Positions 1 to 8,437 are shown, numbered from the stretch's first letter. The stretch: DNA of 64,000 nt from Salinirubellus salinus (GCF_025231485.1 NZ_CP104003.1:3577960-3641959); one strand, 5' to 3'. A program made the numbers and translations. The notes: a model not told the origin generated them from the letters alone.

Positions 1-684
1 GACACCGTCCTCCCCTCCACCACCGTCCGCCCCGGCGAGAGCGTCGAGGCGGAGGTCAGGATGCAGGGCGGCAACGCCGAACAGGACGTCAGCCGCATCG
101 AACTGGAGGTCGAGACGCGGTTCCTGACCGACGACGGCTACCGCGACGGCACGGTCGGCCGGATGCACCTCTCCGACGGGTTCACCCTCGACCCGGACGA
201 GGAGCGCGTCGAGACGACCACCATCGAGGTCCCGTGGGACACGCCCGTCACCGTCGGCAGCGTGGACGTCTGGGTCGAGACGGAACTGGACGTGACGGGG
301 GTGGACCCGGAGGACGTCGACTACCTCGACGTCCAGCCGACAGCGCGCCTGCAGGCCGTCTTCGACGCGCTCGAGGAACTCGGCCTGTCGCTCTACCAGA
401 GCGAGTGCTCGCGCGACCCGTACAGCCGCTACGGCGGGGGTATCGTCCAGGAGTTCGAGTTCCGACCCTCGGGCGGCCCGTTCGCGGGCGACCTGGACGA
501 GCTGGAGGTCGTCGCCCGCGAGTCGGCCGAGGAACTCGTCGTCTACCTCGAGGTCGACCGGCGCGGTGGCCTGCTCAGCGAGATGGCCGACACCGACGAG
601 TCACACACCTCGCTGACGGTGACGAGTACCGATCCGACGGTGGTCCGCGAGGACCTGCGCCGGGTCGTCGAGAAGTACGTCTGA
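1..684 (+). CDS. Spo0M-like (sporulation-control) family protein, 5' end cut by window edge
   Basis: The reading frame is open from base 1, so the gene begins left of the window; the ATG at 61 is internal. The visible 227 residues open with a DTVLP...VRPGE stretch typical of the start of Spo0M proteins, followed by an arrestin-like beta-rich domain and a C-terminal part with RYGGG and EFRP motifs. Bacterial Spo0M affects sporulation control; the archaeal role is unknown, probably a cytoplasmic scaffold. It converges on the DUF4382 gene, with 6 bases between the two stops. The family call is firm; function is not. Confidence 0.85.
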   Translation, partial: DTVLPSTTVRPGESVEAEVRMQGGNAEQDVSRIELEVETRFLTDDGYRDGTVGRMHLSDGFTLDPDEERVETTTIEVPWDTPVTVGSVDVWVETELDVTGVDPEDVDYLDVQPTARLQAVFDALEELGLSLYQSECSRDPYSRYGGGIVQEFEFRPSGGPFAGDLDELEVVARESAEELVVYLEVDRRGGLLSEMADTDESHTSLTVTSTDPTVVREDLRRVVEKYV

Positions 685-690
685 GCCGCC

Positions 691-1350
691 TCAGGCCGTC
701 GAGTTCTCGGGGTCGTCCGTGCCGTTCTCCGAGGGTTCGGGCGTCGGCGTGGCCGTCGACTCGTCCTCGTACGTGACCTCCACCTCGTCGGCGACGGGCT
801 GGAGGATGTAGCCGCCACTCTGGCCCTGCTCGACCGGCGTGAAGTCCGCGAGGAACGAGGTCGTCTCGCCGGCGCGGATCTCGAACGACTCGTTGAACTT
901 CAGCGGGGCCTCGCCCGGCGTCTGGACGGTGGCCTCGCCACCGTCGGCCAGCGACGCGTCGACGACCTCGCCGACCTCCAGCTGGAGGTAGGCGTACTCA
1001 CCGGTCTCCAGTTCCCCGGAGCCGATGGTCTCGGAGGCGTCGCCCTGCAGTTCCACGAGGTCGACCTCCGTAGCCTCGATGTCGACCGTCGTGCGTTCGC
1101 TCTCGCCGCTCGAGTCGTCGTCGGACTCGTTCCCGTCGCCGTCGTCGCTGTCCTCGCCGCCGCTGCTGCCCTCCCCAGCGTAGACCGTCGTTATCTCGAG
1201 CACCAGCGTCTCGAAGTCGGTGATGTCACCGGGCTGGTCAGAGACGGCGGTCTGGAGGGTGCCGGTCTCGGCGCCGGTGATGGCACTACAGCCGGCGAGG
1301 CCGGCCGTGGCTGCCGCTCCCGTGGCTGCGATAAACTCTCGTCGTCGCAT
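691..1350 (-). CDS. DUF4382 lipoprotein
   Basis: A 219-residue exported protein. It starts with MRRREF and a hydrophobic stretch ending in the lipobox LAGC (Cys about residue 20), i.e. a Tat-type lipoprotein signal. The mature part matches the DUF4382 pattern: an ITTVYAGE-like strand, then LVELQGDAS, a YAYLQLEV strand and a C-terminal beta region (SFLADFTP...YILQPVADEV). It is interrupted near residues 55-80 by an Asp/Glu/Ser/Gly-rich acidic linker. I placed the start at 1350, not the longer upstream in-frame codon, because the signal peptide begins there and a TATA-like CTTACGG lies about 28 nt upstream. Function unknown; cell-surface anchored. Confidence 0.85.
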   Translation of the reverse strand: MRRREFIAATGAAATAGLAGCSAITGAETGTLQTAVSDQPGDITDFETLVLEITTVYAGEGSSGGEDSDDGDGNESDDDSSGESERTTVDIEATEVDLVELQGDASETIGSGELETGEYAYLQLEVGEVVDASLADGGEATVQTPGEAPLKFNESFEIRAGETTSFLADFTPVEQGQSGGYILQPVADEVEVTYEDESTATPTPEPSENGTDDPENSTA

Positions 1351-1432
1351 ACTCCGAAAAATAGCCGACGCGCCCGTAAGGGTCTGGTGGCCGACACGAG
1401 GGTCTTTACCACATGAGGCGGCCAGACTCGCC

Positions 1433-2083
1433 GTGTTCGCGTTCACCGACCTCGCCACGGCCGCCTACTGTCCCCGACAGCTCTACTACCGACGCAAGCA
1501 CGACGACGTCGGTCGCTCGCCCGAGGCCGCCCGGGTCCGGGAGTCGGCCTTCCGGTACCCCGAGTTGCTGGACGAACGGACCGACCTGCCGCCCGACGTC
1601 ACGGTGACGCCGACGCAGTTCCGGACGAACCTCGCGTGTGCGAGCGAGCGGCTGGACGCGTGGGACGGGCTCGCCGACCCGCCCGCCCGCGACGTGCTGC
1701 TGGAGGGCCGCGAGGCCCGCGGCATCGCGCACAAGGTGCTGGAGGAGCCGCTCGCCCCCTCGCTCGTCTTCGCCGGCGACCCGCCGCCACGGGGCTTGTG
1801 GGTGCCCGCTACGGTCCGACTCGTCGCCGCCTGCAAGGCGCTCTCGTGGGAGCGCGAGCGGCCGGTCCAGCGCGGGTTCGCGGAGTTCCCGACGCACGGC
1901 GTGGTCCGGGAGATACGGCTCACGACGCGACGGAAGGCGCACTACCGCCGGACCGTCAGGGCCGTCGAGGCGATGGACGGCCCACCGGCCCGCGTCGAGA
2001 ACGACGAGAAGTGCGTGCCGTGCGAGTACCGGGGAGAGTGCGGGACGAGGGCACGGTCGCTCCGGTCGTTGCTGGGGTTGTAG
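1433..2083 (+). CDS. Stand-alone Cas4/Dna2-like (DUF83) protein
   Basis: A 216-residue protein with the Cas4 cysteine layout: one Cys in AYCPRQLYY (C13) and a C-terminal cluster CVPCEYRGEC (C194, C197, C203), which in Cas4 exonucleases holds a 4Fe-4S cluster. I chose the GTG at 1433 because TCTTTACC is centred about 26 nt upstream and because Cas4 homologues begin just before FxDLxTAAYCPR. The central region, which should carry the Asp and E-x-K nuclease residues, shows no clear copy of them. No CRISPR array or other cas gene is in the window, so a role outside CRISPR, or loss of nuclease activity, is likely. It converges on the Sua5 gene, 2 nt away. Confidence 0.75.
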   Translation: MFAFTDLATAAYCPRQLYYRRKHDDVGRSPEAARVRESAFRYPELLDERTDLPPDVTVTPTQFRTNLACASERLDAWDGLADPPARDVLLEGREARGIAHKVLEEPLAPSLVFAGDPPPRGLWVPATVRLVAACKALSWERERPVQRGFAEFPTHGVVREIRLTTRRKAHYRRTVRAVEAMDGPPARVENDEKCVPCEYRGECGTRARSLRSLLGL

Positions 2084-2085
2084 TC

Positions 2086-2685
2086 CTACTCCGCCTCCAG
2101 CCACTCCACGATGGCCCCGGCGAACGCCCCCTCGCGGACGACGCGGTTCTCGCGCACGTCGACGACGGTGCTCTCGGTGCCGGGGGTCTCCCCTCCGTCG
2201 ACGACCGTCGCCCGCTCCCGGATAGCGGGGCTCACCTCGTCGACGGTGCGACTGCTGGATTCGCCCGAGCGGTTCGCCGAGGTGGCGGTGACGGGCGTCT
2301 CGGCCGCCTCGAACAGCGCCAGCGCCACCTCGTGGTCGGGGACCCGGACCCCCACCTTCTCGCGGCCGCCGGTCAGCACGTCCGGGACGACGTCGCGCTT
2401 CGGGACGACGACGGTGACGGGGCCGGGGAGGAACGCCCGCATGAACCGCAGTTCGCGGTCGTTCGGGGTGGTGAACTCCAGTGCGGCGTCGACGCTCGGG
2501 ACCCCCAGCGAGAGGGGCTTGTCGCGGTCGCGCCCCTTCGCCTCGAACACCGACTCGACGGCGGCGGGGTTCAGCGCGTCCGCCCCCAGACCGTAGACCG
2601 TCTCGGTCGGGTAGACGACGAGGCCCCCCTCGCGGATGGTGCGGGCGGCGGCCTCGATTCCGGGGTCGGTGTCTGCGGGGGACAT
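2086..2685 (-). CDS. sua5: Sua5/YciO/YrdC family L-threonylcarbamoyladenylate synthase
   Basis: A 199-residue protein that makes threonylcarbamoyl-AMP from Thr, bicarbonate and ATP, the first step of t6A formation at position 37 of ANN-decoding tRNAs. Family signatures are all present: GGLVVYPTETVYGLGADA near residues 20-37, the K-x-R-x-x-x-KPLSL core (residues 49-60), FLPGPVTVVVP, and the TSANRSGE motif around 134-141. It is the single-domain YrdC form without the C-terminal Sua5 extension. The gene follows the redoxin gene on the same strand 3 bases downstream, so the two are probably cotranscribed with the glutaredoxin. Confidence 0.93.
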   Translation of the reverse strand: MSPADTDPGIEAAARTIREGGLVVYPTETVYGLGADALNPAAVESVFEAKGRDRDKPLSLGVPSVDAALEFTTPNDRELRFMRAFLPGPVTVVVPKRDVVPDVLTGGREKVGVRVPDHEVALALFEAAETPVTATSANRSGESSSRTVDEVSPAIRERATVVDGGETPGTESTVVDVRENRVVREGAFAGAIVEWLEAE

Positions 2686-2688
2686 GGC

Positions 2689-3207
2689 CTACAGGGACTC
2701 GACGGCTTCGCGGACCTCGCTGTACGGTGGGAACGCCGGGAACTCCTCGGCGACCCACGCGTACTGCACCGTGCCGTCGGTGTCGACGACGAACGCCGCG
2801 GGGCGGTGCTCGGTGATGCTCATCCCGTCGAGGTCGTGCGTGACGCCGTAGGCCTCGCCTACCTCACACGCGGGGTCGGAGAAGAACCGGAACGCCTCGA
2901 AGCCGGTCCACTCGCGCTGGAACTCCCGGTGCTCGTACGGCGTGGAGATGCTGACGCCGACGACCTCGCACTCCTCCCACTCGCCCCAGCCGTCGTCGCG
3001 GATGGACTGGAAGGTGTAGGTGGCGGGGAAGTCACCGTCCATCGAGTGGAATATCAGGACGACCGGGCCGTCGTCGAGGAGTTCCGAGAGTGAGACGTCC
3101 TCCCAGAACTCGTCGTTCACGAGTGGCTTCGTGAACTCGGGGGCCGTCTCGCCCACCTCGACGTGGTCGGCGGCGGGGAGTTCCGTGACGTCGAACCCGA
3201 GGTTCAC
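2689..3207 (-). CDS. Redoxin (AhpC/TSA-fold) domain protein lacking the peroxidatic Cys
   Basis: A 172-residue thioredoxin-fold protein with a peroxiredoxin-like order: G-x-x-APEF (residues 19-24), a VVLIFHSMDGDFPATYTF strand-loop (49-66), VVGVSISTP (82-90), and HRPAAFVVDTDG near the C-terminus. Peroxiredoxins have Cys in the P-x-x-x-T-x-x-C loop; here the equivalent loop (FPATYTF) has none. Only C80 and C114 remain, the latter in DPACEVGEAYG. It may therefore not be a classical peroxidase. Its start overlaps the stop of the upstream glutaredoxin by 4 bases (ATGA-type), so the pair is translationally coupled and probably shares a thiol redox job. Confidence 0.8.
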   Translation of the reverse strand: MNLGFDVTELPAADHVEVGETAPEFTKPLVNDEFWEDVSLSELLDDGPVVLIFHSMDGDFPATYTFQSIRDDGWGEWEECEVVGVSISTPYEHREFQREWTGFEAFRFFSDPACEVGEAYGVTHDLDGMSITEHRPAAFVVDTDGTVQYAWVAEEFPAFPPYSEVREAVESL

Positions 3208-3506
3208 GCGTCACCACCGTCCGTTCGAGCGGCGGCGCGGGCCTCGGCGCTCGCGTCGGCGCCGTAGGTGCCCTCGAGGTACTCGACGATGTTGCCGGAC
3301 TCGGCCATCGTCACGCCCGTCTCCTCGTCGACGAGGACGGGGACGGTCCGGACGCCGGCGACGCGCTTGACCACGTCACGGCGTGAGTGGCGTGCCTCGA
3401 CGAACCGGGAGTCGTACTCCAGTCCCAGGTCGTCGAGCTTGCGAACCACTCGCTCGCAGAACGGACAGGCCTGCAGTCGGTAGACGGTCAGATGCGGCGC
3501 TGACAT
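3204..3506 (-). CDS. Glutaredoxin / GST-N-domain thiol-disulfide protein
   Basis: A 100-residue thioredoxin-fold protein. It has a CPFC redox motif at residues 14-17, directly after a LTVYRLQA strand, a TVPVLVD cis-Pro loop near residues 54-60, and ESGNIVEYLEGTYG, which is like the G-site end of GST N-terminal domains. It probably transfers electrons between low-molecular-weight thiol (gamma-glutamylcysteine in haloarchaea) and protein disulfides in the cytoplasm. First gene of a probable three-gene operon with the redoxin and sua5. Confidence 0.85.
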   Translation of the reverse strand: MSAPHLTVYRLQACPFCERVVRKLDDLGLEYDSRFVEARHSRRDVVKRVAGVRTVPVLVDEETGVTMAESGNIVEYLEGTYGADASAEARAAARTDGGDA

Positions 3507-3630
3507 GGCTGGAACTTCGGGCGTGAGTGCGGTAAAACTTCGGCTCTCGGGTGCCGGCCGCGCCGGAGCGTCGCACCCGCCCGAGCACGCGGTTCGGCGC
3601 CGTGGCCATCGATTCGACGGGTTCGCATGG

Positions 3631-3644
3631 TAACTCTTAATCCC
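3631..3644 (+). promoter_or_regulatory. TATA-like promoter of the CNNM/CorC gene
   Basis: TAACTCTTAATCCC is an AT-rich island in GC-rich DNA, centred about 33 nt before the ATG at 3671. That places transcription start within a few bases of the start codon. The interval 3507-3670 carries nothing else visible. Confidence 0.5.
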
Positions 3645-3670
3645 AGGGGCGGCCTACTCCGATTGTCATA

Positions 3671-5071
3671 ATGGGGTTACCGGCGTCAGCGCCGCTCCGG
3701 CCGTCCGCGCTCGTGCAGGCTCAGGTGGACGTGCTGGGCCTGTTCACGTTGAGCGAGAGTGCCTTCCTGTGGATCGGTGCGCTCACTATCGTGGTGCTCA
3801 TCGGCCTCTCGGCGTTCTTCTCCTCCTCCGAGATAGCGATGTTCTCGCTCGCCGAGCACCGGGTGGAGTCGCTCGTCGAGGAGGGCAGCCGTAGCAGCCA
3901 GGTGCTCAAGGCGCTCAAGTCCGACCCCCACCGCCTGCTCGTCACCATCCTCGTCGGCAACAACCTCGTCAACATCGCGATGTCCTCCATCGCGACCGGG
4001 TTGCTCGCCATCCTGCTGGACAACCAGGGACTCGCGGTGGTCGCCTCCACGTTCGGCATCACCGCGCTGGTCCTCCTGTTCGGTGAGTCCGCACCGAAGT
4101 CCTACGCCGTCGAGAACACCGAGTCGTGGGCGCTGCGCATCTCGAAGCCCCTGAAGTTCGCCGAGCAGATCCTCCTCCCGCTGGTCGTCCTGTTCGACTA
4201 CCTCACCCGGCAGGTGAACAAGGTCACGGGTGGTCGCGGCGCCATCGAGACGTCCTACGTCACCCGCGAGGAGATACGGGACATCATCGAGACGGGCGAG
4301 CGCGAGGGCGTCATCGAGGAGGACGAGCGCGAACTCCTCCAGCGCGTCTTCCGGTTCAACAACACCATCGCCAAGGAGGTGATGACCCCGCGCCTCGACA
4401 TGGACGCCATCCCGAAGGACGCGACCATCGACGACGCCATCACGACCTGTATCGAGTCCGGGCACGCCCGCATCCCGGTCTACGAGGGGTCGCTCGACAA
4501 CATCGTCGGCGTCGTCCACATCCGTGACCTCGTCCGGGACCTGAACTACGGGGAACGCGACGGCGAGGACCTGAAACTGGAGGACATCATCCAGCCGACG
4601 CTGCACGTCCCCGAGTCCAAGAACGTCGACGAACTGCTGGCGGAGATGCGCCAGAACCGGATGCCGATGGTCATCGTCATCGACGAGTTCGGGACCACCG
4701 AGGGGCTGGTGACGATGGAGGACCTCACCGAGGAGATCGTCGGCGAGATACTCGAGGGCGAGGAGGAGGAGCCCATCGAGTTCGTCGACGACGACACCGC
4801 GCTCGTCCGCGGCGAGGTCAACATCGAGGAGGTCAACGAGGCACTCGACATCGAACTCCCGGAGGGCGAGGAGTTCGAGACCATCGCCGGCTTCATCTTC
4901 AACCGCGCCGGCCGCCTCGTCGAGGAGGGCGAGGTCATCACCTTCGACAGCGTCGACATCCGCGTCGAGGAGGTCCAGAACACGCGCATCATGAAGGCCC
5001 GCATCTCGAAGGTCGAGCGGGGGGAGGTCGAGGAGGAGCTGGAGGCCGGCGAGGTCGAGACGGACGACTAG
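3671..5071 (+). CDS. CNNM/CorC-type DUF21-CBS membrane protein (divalent-cation transport family)
   Basis: A 466-residue membrane protein. An N-terminal DUF21/CNNM transmembrane domain (about residues 30-215) has a SAFFSSSEIAMFSL motif after the first helix and GESAPKSYAV near 138-147. It is followed by a CBS pair (about 225-350, with VMTPRLDMDAIP and a second repeat ending in VIDEFGTTEGLVTMEDL) and a C-terminal CorC/HlyC ligand-binding domain (about 365-440, with ETIAGFIFNRAGRLVEEGE). Such proteins export or exchange Mg2+/Co2+, or act as Mg-linked regulators; the old name 'hemolysin' is misleading. The gene is complete and monocistronic, and converges on the phosphate permease gene. Confidence 0.9.
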   Translation: MGLPASAPLRPSALVQAQVDVLGLFTLSESAFLWIGALTIVVLIGLSAFFSSSEIAMFSLAEHRVESLVEEGSRSSQVLKALKSDPHRLLVTILVGNNLVNIAMSSIATGLLAILLDNQGLAVVASTFGITALVLLFGESAPKSYAVENTESWALRISKPLKFAEQILLPLVVLFDYLTRQVNKVTGGRGAIETSYVTREEIRDIIETGEREGVIEEDERELLQRVFRFNNTIAKEVMTPRLDMDAIPKDATIDDAITTCIESGHARIPVYEGSLDNIVGVVHIRDLVRDLNYGERDGEDLKLEDIIQPTLHVPESKNVDELLAEMRQNRMPMVIVIDEFGTTEGLVTMEDLTEEIVGEILEGEEEEPIEFVDDDTALVRGEVNIEEVNEALDIELPEGEEFETIAGFIFNRAGRLVEEGEVITFDSVDIRVEEVQNTRIMKARISKVERGEVEEELEAGEVETDD

Positions 5072-5084
5072 GACCGGCGTCCCG

Positions 5085-6275
5085 TCACAGCACGGCGTCC
5101 ACCGCGAGGAACAGCCCGTAACTCACCGTCCCGGCGAGTATCAGCGACCCGAGCCACGCGAGCACCGTGTACCCCATCTTCCGCCCGGAGACGCCGGCAC
5201 CGCCCGCCGCGTAGCCCGACCCGACGATGGCGCTGACGATGATCTCGTTGAACGAGACGGGCACCCCGAAGAAGACGGCCGTCTGCGCGATGGCGAACGA
5301 GGGGATGAGCGCGGCGATGGAGCGCCGTGGCCCGAGCGCCGAGTAGTCCTGTGCGAGCGCCTTTATCATCCGCGGCGCGCCGGTCCACGACCCGGCGAGC
5401 AGGCCGAGCCCGCCACCGAGCAACAGGAGTGTGAGCGGTAGCGTGAACGCCTGGTCGTCCAGGAGCGGGAGCATCGGCCCGAGCGCCAGTCCCACCTGCG
5501 ACCCGCCGGCGGAGAACGCGACGAGGCCGCCGAGGACGAGGAGGAACCGGCGCTGGCCCCGCGCCTCGTCGGCGACCATCTCGCGGTAGAGCGCGCTCCC
5601 GACGAGGCCGGCGGCGAGGAGCGAGACGCCTGCGCGAGCGGCGAGCGCACCGTTCCCGGAGAGGCCGGCGGCGGCCTGCCCGGCGACGCTCGCGGCCTCA
5701 CCGGCCGGCCCGAGCAGGACGAACTCCACGTTGACGAGGATGACGCCGACAATGCCCGCGAGCGCCGGGACCGCGAGCCGTTCGGCGACACGCTCGTCGC
5801 GCAGGAGGCGGGCCGTGGCGTAGGCGATGCCGCCGCCGACGAACGGCACGGAGACCCAGAGCGTGACGATCTCTCGGTACTTGGGCCACGCGGGGTCACC
5901 ACCCAGTGCGAGCCCGACGCCGACGACGGCCCCCGTGACGGTGAACGCCGTAGCGATGGGGTAGCCGGTGAACACGCCGATGGCGACGAGGACGGCCGCG
6001 GTGAGCAGGCCGACCACCGCCGCGGTCGGCGAGAGCGTGACGTTCAGGATGAGTTCTCGACCGACGGCCTCGGTGACGTTCGCGCCCTGCAGGACGGCGC
6101 CCATGAGACCGAGGATCCCGACGACGAAGCCGGCGCGCATCACGCCGATGGCGTTCGCGCCGACGGCGGGGGCGAACGGCGTCGACCCCGAGGATCCGGC
6201 GCCGATGGCCCACGCCATGAACAGGCTGGCGAACGCCGCGACGAGGAGTGTCGCCGCTGTCGAGAACGCGACCAT
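5085..6275 (-). CDS. PiT-family inorganic phosphate permease
   Basis: A 396-residue polytopic membrane protein with about ten hydrophobic segments. It carries the two inverted signature loops of the PiT/PHO-4 family: SSGSTPFAPAVGANAIGVMRAG after helix 1 and VSFNEIIVSAIVGSGYAAGG near residue 340. In the first loop the usual GANDVAN is GAGSSGS, and in the second the motif is shifted to PVSFNE. Expected role: low-affinity cation-coupled phosphate uptake. There is no PhoU-like partner gene beside it, although such a gene is a common neighbour in this family. Start is the ATG at 6275. Confidence 0.87.
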   Translation of the reverse strand: MVAFSTAATLLVAAFASLFMAWAIGAGSSGSTPFAPAVGANAIGVMRAGFVVGILGLMGAVLQGANVTEAVGRELILNVTLSPTAAVVGLLTAAVLVAIGVFTGYPIATAFTVTGAVVGVGLALGGDPAWPKYREIVTLWVSVPFVGGGIAYATARLLRDERVAERLAVPALAGIVGVILVNVEFVLLGPAGEAASVAGQAAAGLSGNGALAARAGVSLLAAGLVGSALYREMVADEARGQRRFLLVLGGLVAFSAGGSQVGLALGPMLPLLDDQAFTLPLTLLLLGGGLGLLAGSWTGAPRMIKALAQDYSALGPRRSIAALIPSFAIAQTAVFFGVPVSFNEIIVSAIVGSGYAAGGAGVSGRKMGYTVLAWLGSLILAGTVSYGLFLAVDAVL

Positions 6276-6349
6276 GTGGCTGAACCGCGCGTGGGAGAGG
6301 GATGCCTGTTACGGTCGGCGCGTGGCGTTGCCGCGGTCCGGTCGCCGCC

Positions 6350-7042
6350 TCAGTTCGTGTGCGGTCGCGAGCGGCCGTCGGTCCCGGCCTCCTCCGTGGC
6401 GTCGGGGACGCCCTCGGCCACCTCCACCGCCTCGGTGTCCTTCTCGGTGTCGACATGCCAGCGGTCGACGGTCTGTTCGAGGTCGGCCAGCGCGTTCGAC
6501 ACCCGTATCTTCAGGTCGTCGTCGTTGACGTTGACCTCGAACACGTAGTCGTCCTGCCCCGCGCGCCGGAGGTTCGCACTCACCAGTTCGTTGTCGAAGT
6601 AGTACGGCGACACCTGCGTCATCACCGACTTGTAGACGGCCCCCTCGACCTTCCGTATCGCCTTGCGGCCCGCGCTGTCGACCGCCCGCTTCAGGTGCTC
6701 GATGGACTCCTTCGCCTCCTCGACGGCCTTGTCCGGTTCGTCGAGATGCTCGTAGGACTCGCTGAGCTTCTCGCCGGCGGTCTGGACGTCCTCGTCGGGT
6801 GCCTTGCCGGCCTTCTCGCCCTCGCCCTCGGCGACGGCGGCCTTCTCGGCCGTCTTCTCCGAGACGTCCTCGTCCAGTCGCTCCTCGACCTTCGGACGCC
6901 ACTCGTCCCACTCCGCGAGGGGGCCGTCGGGCACCTCGGCCTCCTCGGCCACGTCCTTCAGCGCCCGCGTGACTCGCTCGCCGTGTTCGACGATGTCGAC
7001 CCACGACCCCCGTTCTTTGAACCCCGCGACGCTCTCTTCCAT
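6350..7042 (-). CDS. Haloarchaeal conserved protein, DUF5828-like
   Basis: A 230-residue soluble, highly charged protein. The N-terminus MEESVAGFKERGSW and the long Glu/Lys/Ala-rich helical middle (about residues 60-140, likely coiled coil) are typical of a haloarchaea-only family that I know as DUF5828. A C-terminal domain (about 140-205, VYKSVMTQVSPYYFDNELVSANL...YVFEVNVNDDDLKIRVSNAL) looks like a small alpha/beta fold. The C-terminal tail is disordered. Function unknown. The family name is from memory and less certain than the existence of the gene. Confidence 0.75.
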   Translation of the reverse strand: MEESVAGFKERGSWVDIVEHGERVTRALKDVAEEAEVPDGPLAEWDEWRPKVEERLDEDVSEKTAEKAAVAEGEGEKAGKAPDEDVQTAGEKLSESYEHLDEPDKAVEEAKESIEHLKRAVDSAGRKAIRKVEGAVYKSVMTQVSPYYFDNELVSANLRRAGQDDYVFEVNVNDDDLKIRVSNALADLEQTVDRWHVDTEKDTEAVEVAEGVPDATEEAGTDGRSRPHTN

Positions 7043-7147
7043 CCGGTTGAGACGGCGCTACGTGTTGCTCGCTCTTACGTGTTGGCAGTCGTCCGCCGCT
7101 CGTCTGTCGGGTGTCTGCCCGGACGGGACCGGACGACGGGTCGCCGC

Positions 7148-8437
7148 CTACTCCGCCTCACCGGTCGGCGTCGGCAGCGCCCGCAGCGACCGCGGCACGA
7201 CGAGGAAGTTCCCCCGCTTCTTCGTGAAGATGTACTCGAGGATGCCGTTGTTCACGCGCTGTCGGACGGCCGGCGTTATCTGTGGGATGTCCTCGCCGTT
7301 CATCGCCCGCCGGACGGCCTCGAACTGCGAGATGCCGGTCTGGAGCGACGGGAAGTGGAGGCTGGCGATGTCGTCGTCGGCGCTCTCGAAGTGCCGGCGC
7401 AAGAGGAGCGGGTTCCCGTCGGCGTCACGGTTGGCGCGGGCGGCCTTCTGGGCGTGGCCGACCCGGCCGTACTCGCGCGCGTGGATCTCGATGTCGTCTA
7501 CGAACTGGTCGATACCGGAGTCGTCGCCGAGGTTCTCGCCGACGCCCTCGACGAGCCCCTGCTCGACGTGGCCCGGCGAGAACATCTCCATCACGCGCTC
7601 CTCGTAGGACTGCTCGCCGTACCAGTCGGCGAGGCGCTGGCGGATGTTCGAGACGTGCTTGGTCGTGCCACCGGCGAACGGCCCCGAGTCGAGCGTGACG
7701 TAGTCCTCGGTGGCCTGGTTCTTCGCGAACCCGGCCTTGAACCCCATGAACAGCGGACTCGCCTCGGGGATGGGGTTGCCCTCGGGCACGCCCTCGATCT
7801 GGTCGCCACGCTCGTGGGGCATCCCGGCGCCGACGAACCCCGTCCGGCGCTCGTCCACCTCGAACACGTCCGTGAGCGCGGCCTCCACGCTGGTGCCGTT
7901 GAGCGTGTCGCGCTCGCCGGTCAGGGCCTCCTCCACGCGGAGGAGGAGGTCCGGCTTGTCCGTCGCGAGGTGGAGCAGGGCGTCCTGCCGGTCGAGTTCG
8001 GGGTCCTCGAACGAGGAGAGCGCCCGCGGTTCCGGCAGGTCGAGGTCCTCGGGCAGCGACTCGTCGTAGTGCCGGTCGAAGTACGCCGGGGAGTAGCCGA
8101 TGGAGTGGAGCAGCCCCTCGTGGTTCCGGGCGAGCGCCCGGTCGAGCGTGGAGAGGGCGGCCTCGACCGTGTCTCGAGCGTCGGCGTTCGGCTCCTCGGT
8201 CAGGTTCAGGTAGAGCAGCGTCTGGTGGCGTGGGAGCGCCTCGTTGCCGAACTCGTCCTCGCGGACGCGGCCCTTCCAGGCGTGCTGGCGCTCGGGGAGC
8301 GTCGAGAGGTCGTCCGGGCCGGCGGGGGCGCTCGACTCGCCGCCGATGGCGTCGACGCACGCCGAGAGGCCCACTGCCCCGCCCACGGCTACGGCCGCCT
8401 TCACCACCTCGCGTCGAGTGGGACCGGTGTCGCTCAT
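7148..8437 (-). CDS. Tat-exported Dyp-type peroxidase-like lipoprotein (DUF7405-like)
   Basis: 429 residues. A twin-Arg signal (R8-R9) and a lipobox LSAC (C27) mean export by Tat and lipid anchoring. The body follows the dye-decolorising peroxidase/deferrochelatase layout. A G-H-x-x-x-A-x-x-N segment has H328, the likely axial haem ligand. LLLRRHF (R347-R348) is the distal-Arg region. The C-terminal part is HFPSLQTGISQFEAVRRAM. The catalytic GxxDG motif reads GFKAG (232-236), so the Asp is Ala. EfeB-type relatives take iron from haem in the EfeUOB system. It lies 64 nt downstream of a P19-type gene, which supports a metal or haem role. Peroxidase activity is doubtful. Confidence 0.7.
   Translation of the reverse strand: MSDTGPTRREVVKAAVAVGGAVGLSACVDAIGGESSAPAGPDDLSTLPERQHAWKGRVREDEFGNEALPRHQTLLYLNLTEEPNADARDTVEAALSTLDRALARNHEGLLHSIGYSPAYFDRHYDESLPEDLDLPEPRALSSFEDPELDRQDALLHLATDKPDLLLRVEEALTGERDTLNGTSVEAALTDVFEVDERRTGFVGAGMPHERGDQIEGVPEGNPIPEASPLFMGFKAGFAKNQATEDYVTLDSGPFAGGTTKHVSNIRQRLADWYGEQSYEERVMEMFSPGHVEQGLVEGVGENLGDDSGIDQFVDDIEIHAREYGRVGHAQKAARANRDADGNPLLLRRHFESADDDIASLHFPSLQTGISQFEAVRRAMNGEDIPQITPAVRQRVNNGILEYIFTKKRGNFLVVPRSLRALPTPTGEAE

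Noticed and set aside
1433..2083. CRISPR-Cas locus suggested by the Cas4-like protein
   Set aside because: No array of spaced repeats and no cas1, cas2 or effector genes anywhere in the 64 kb.
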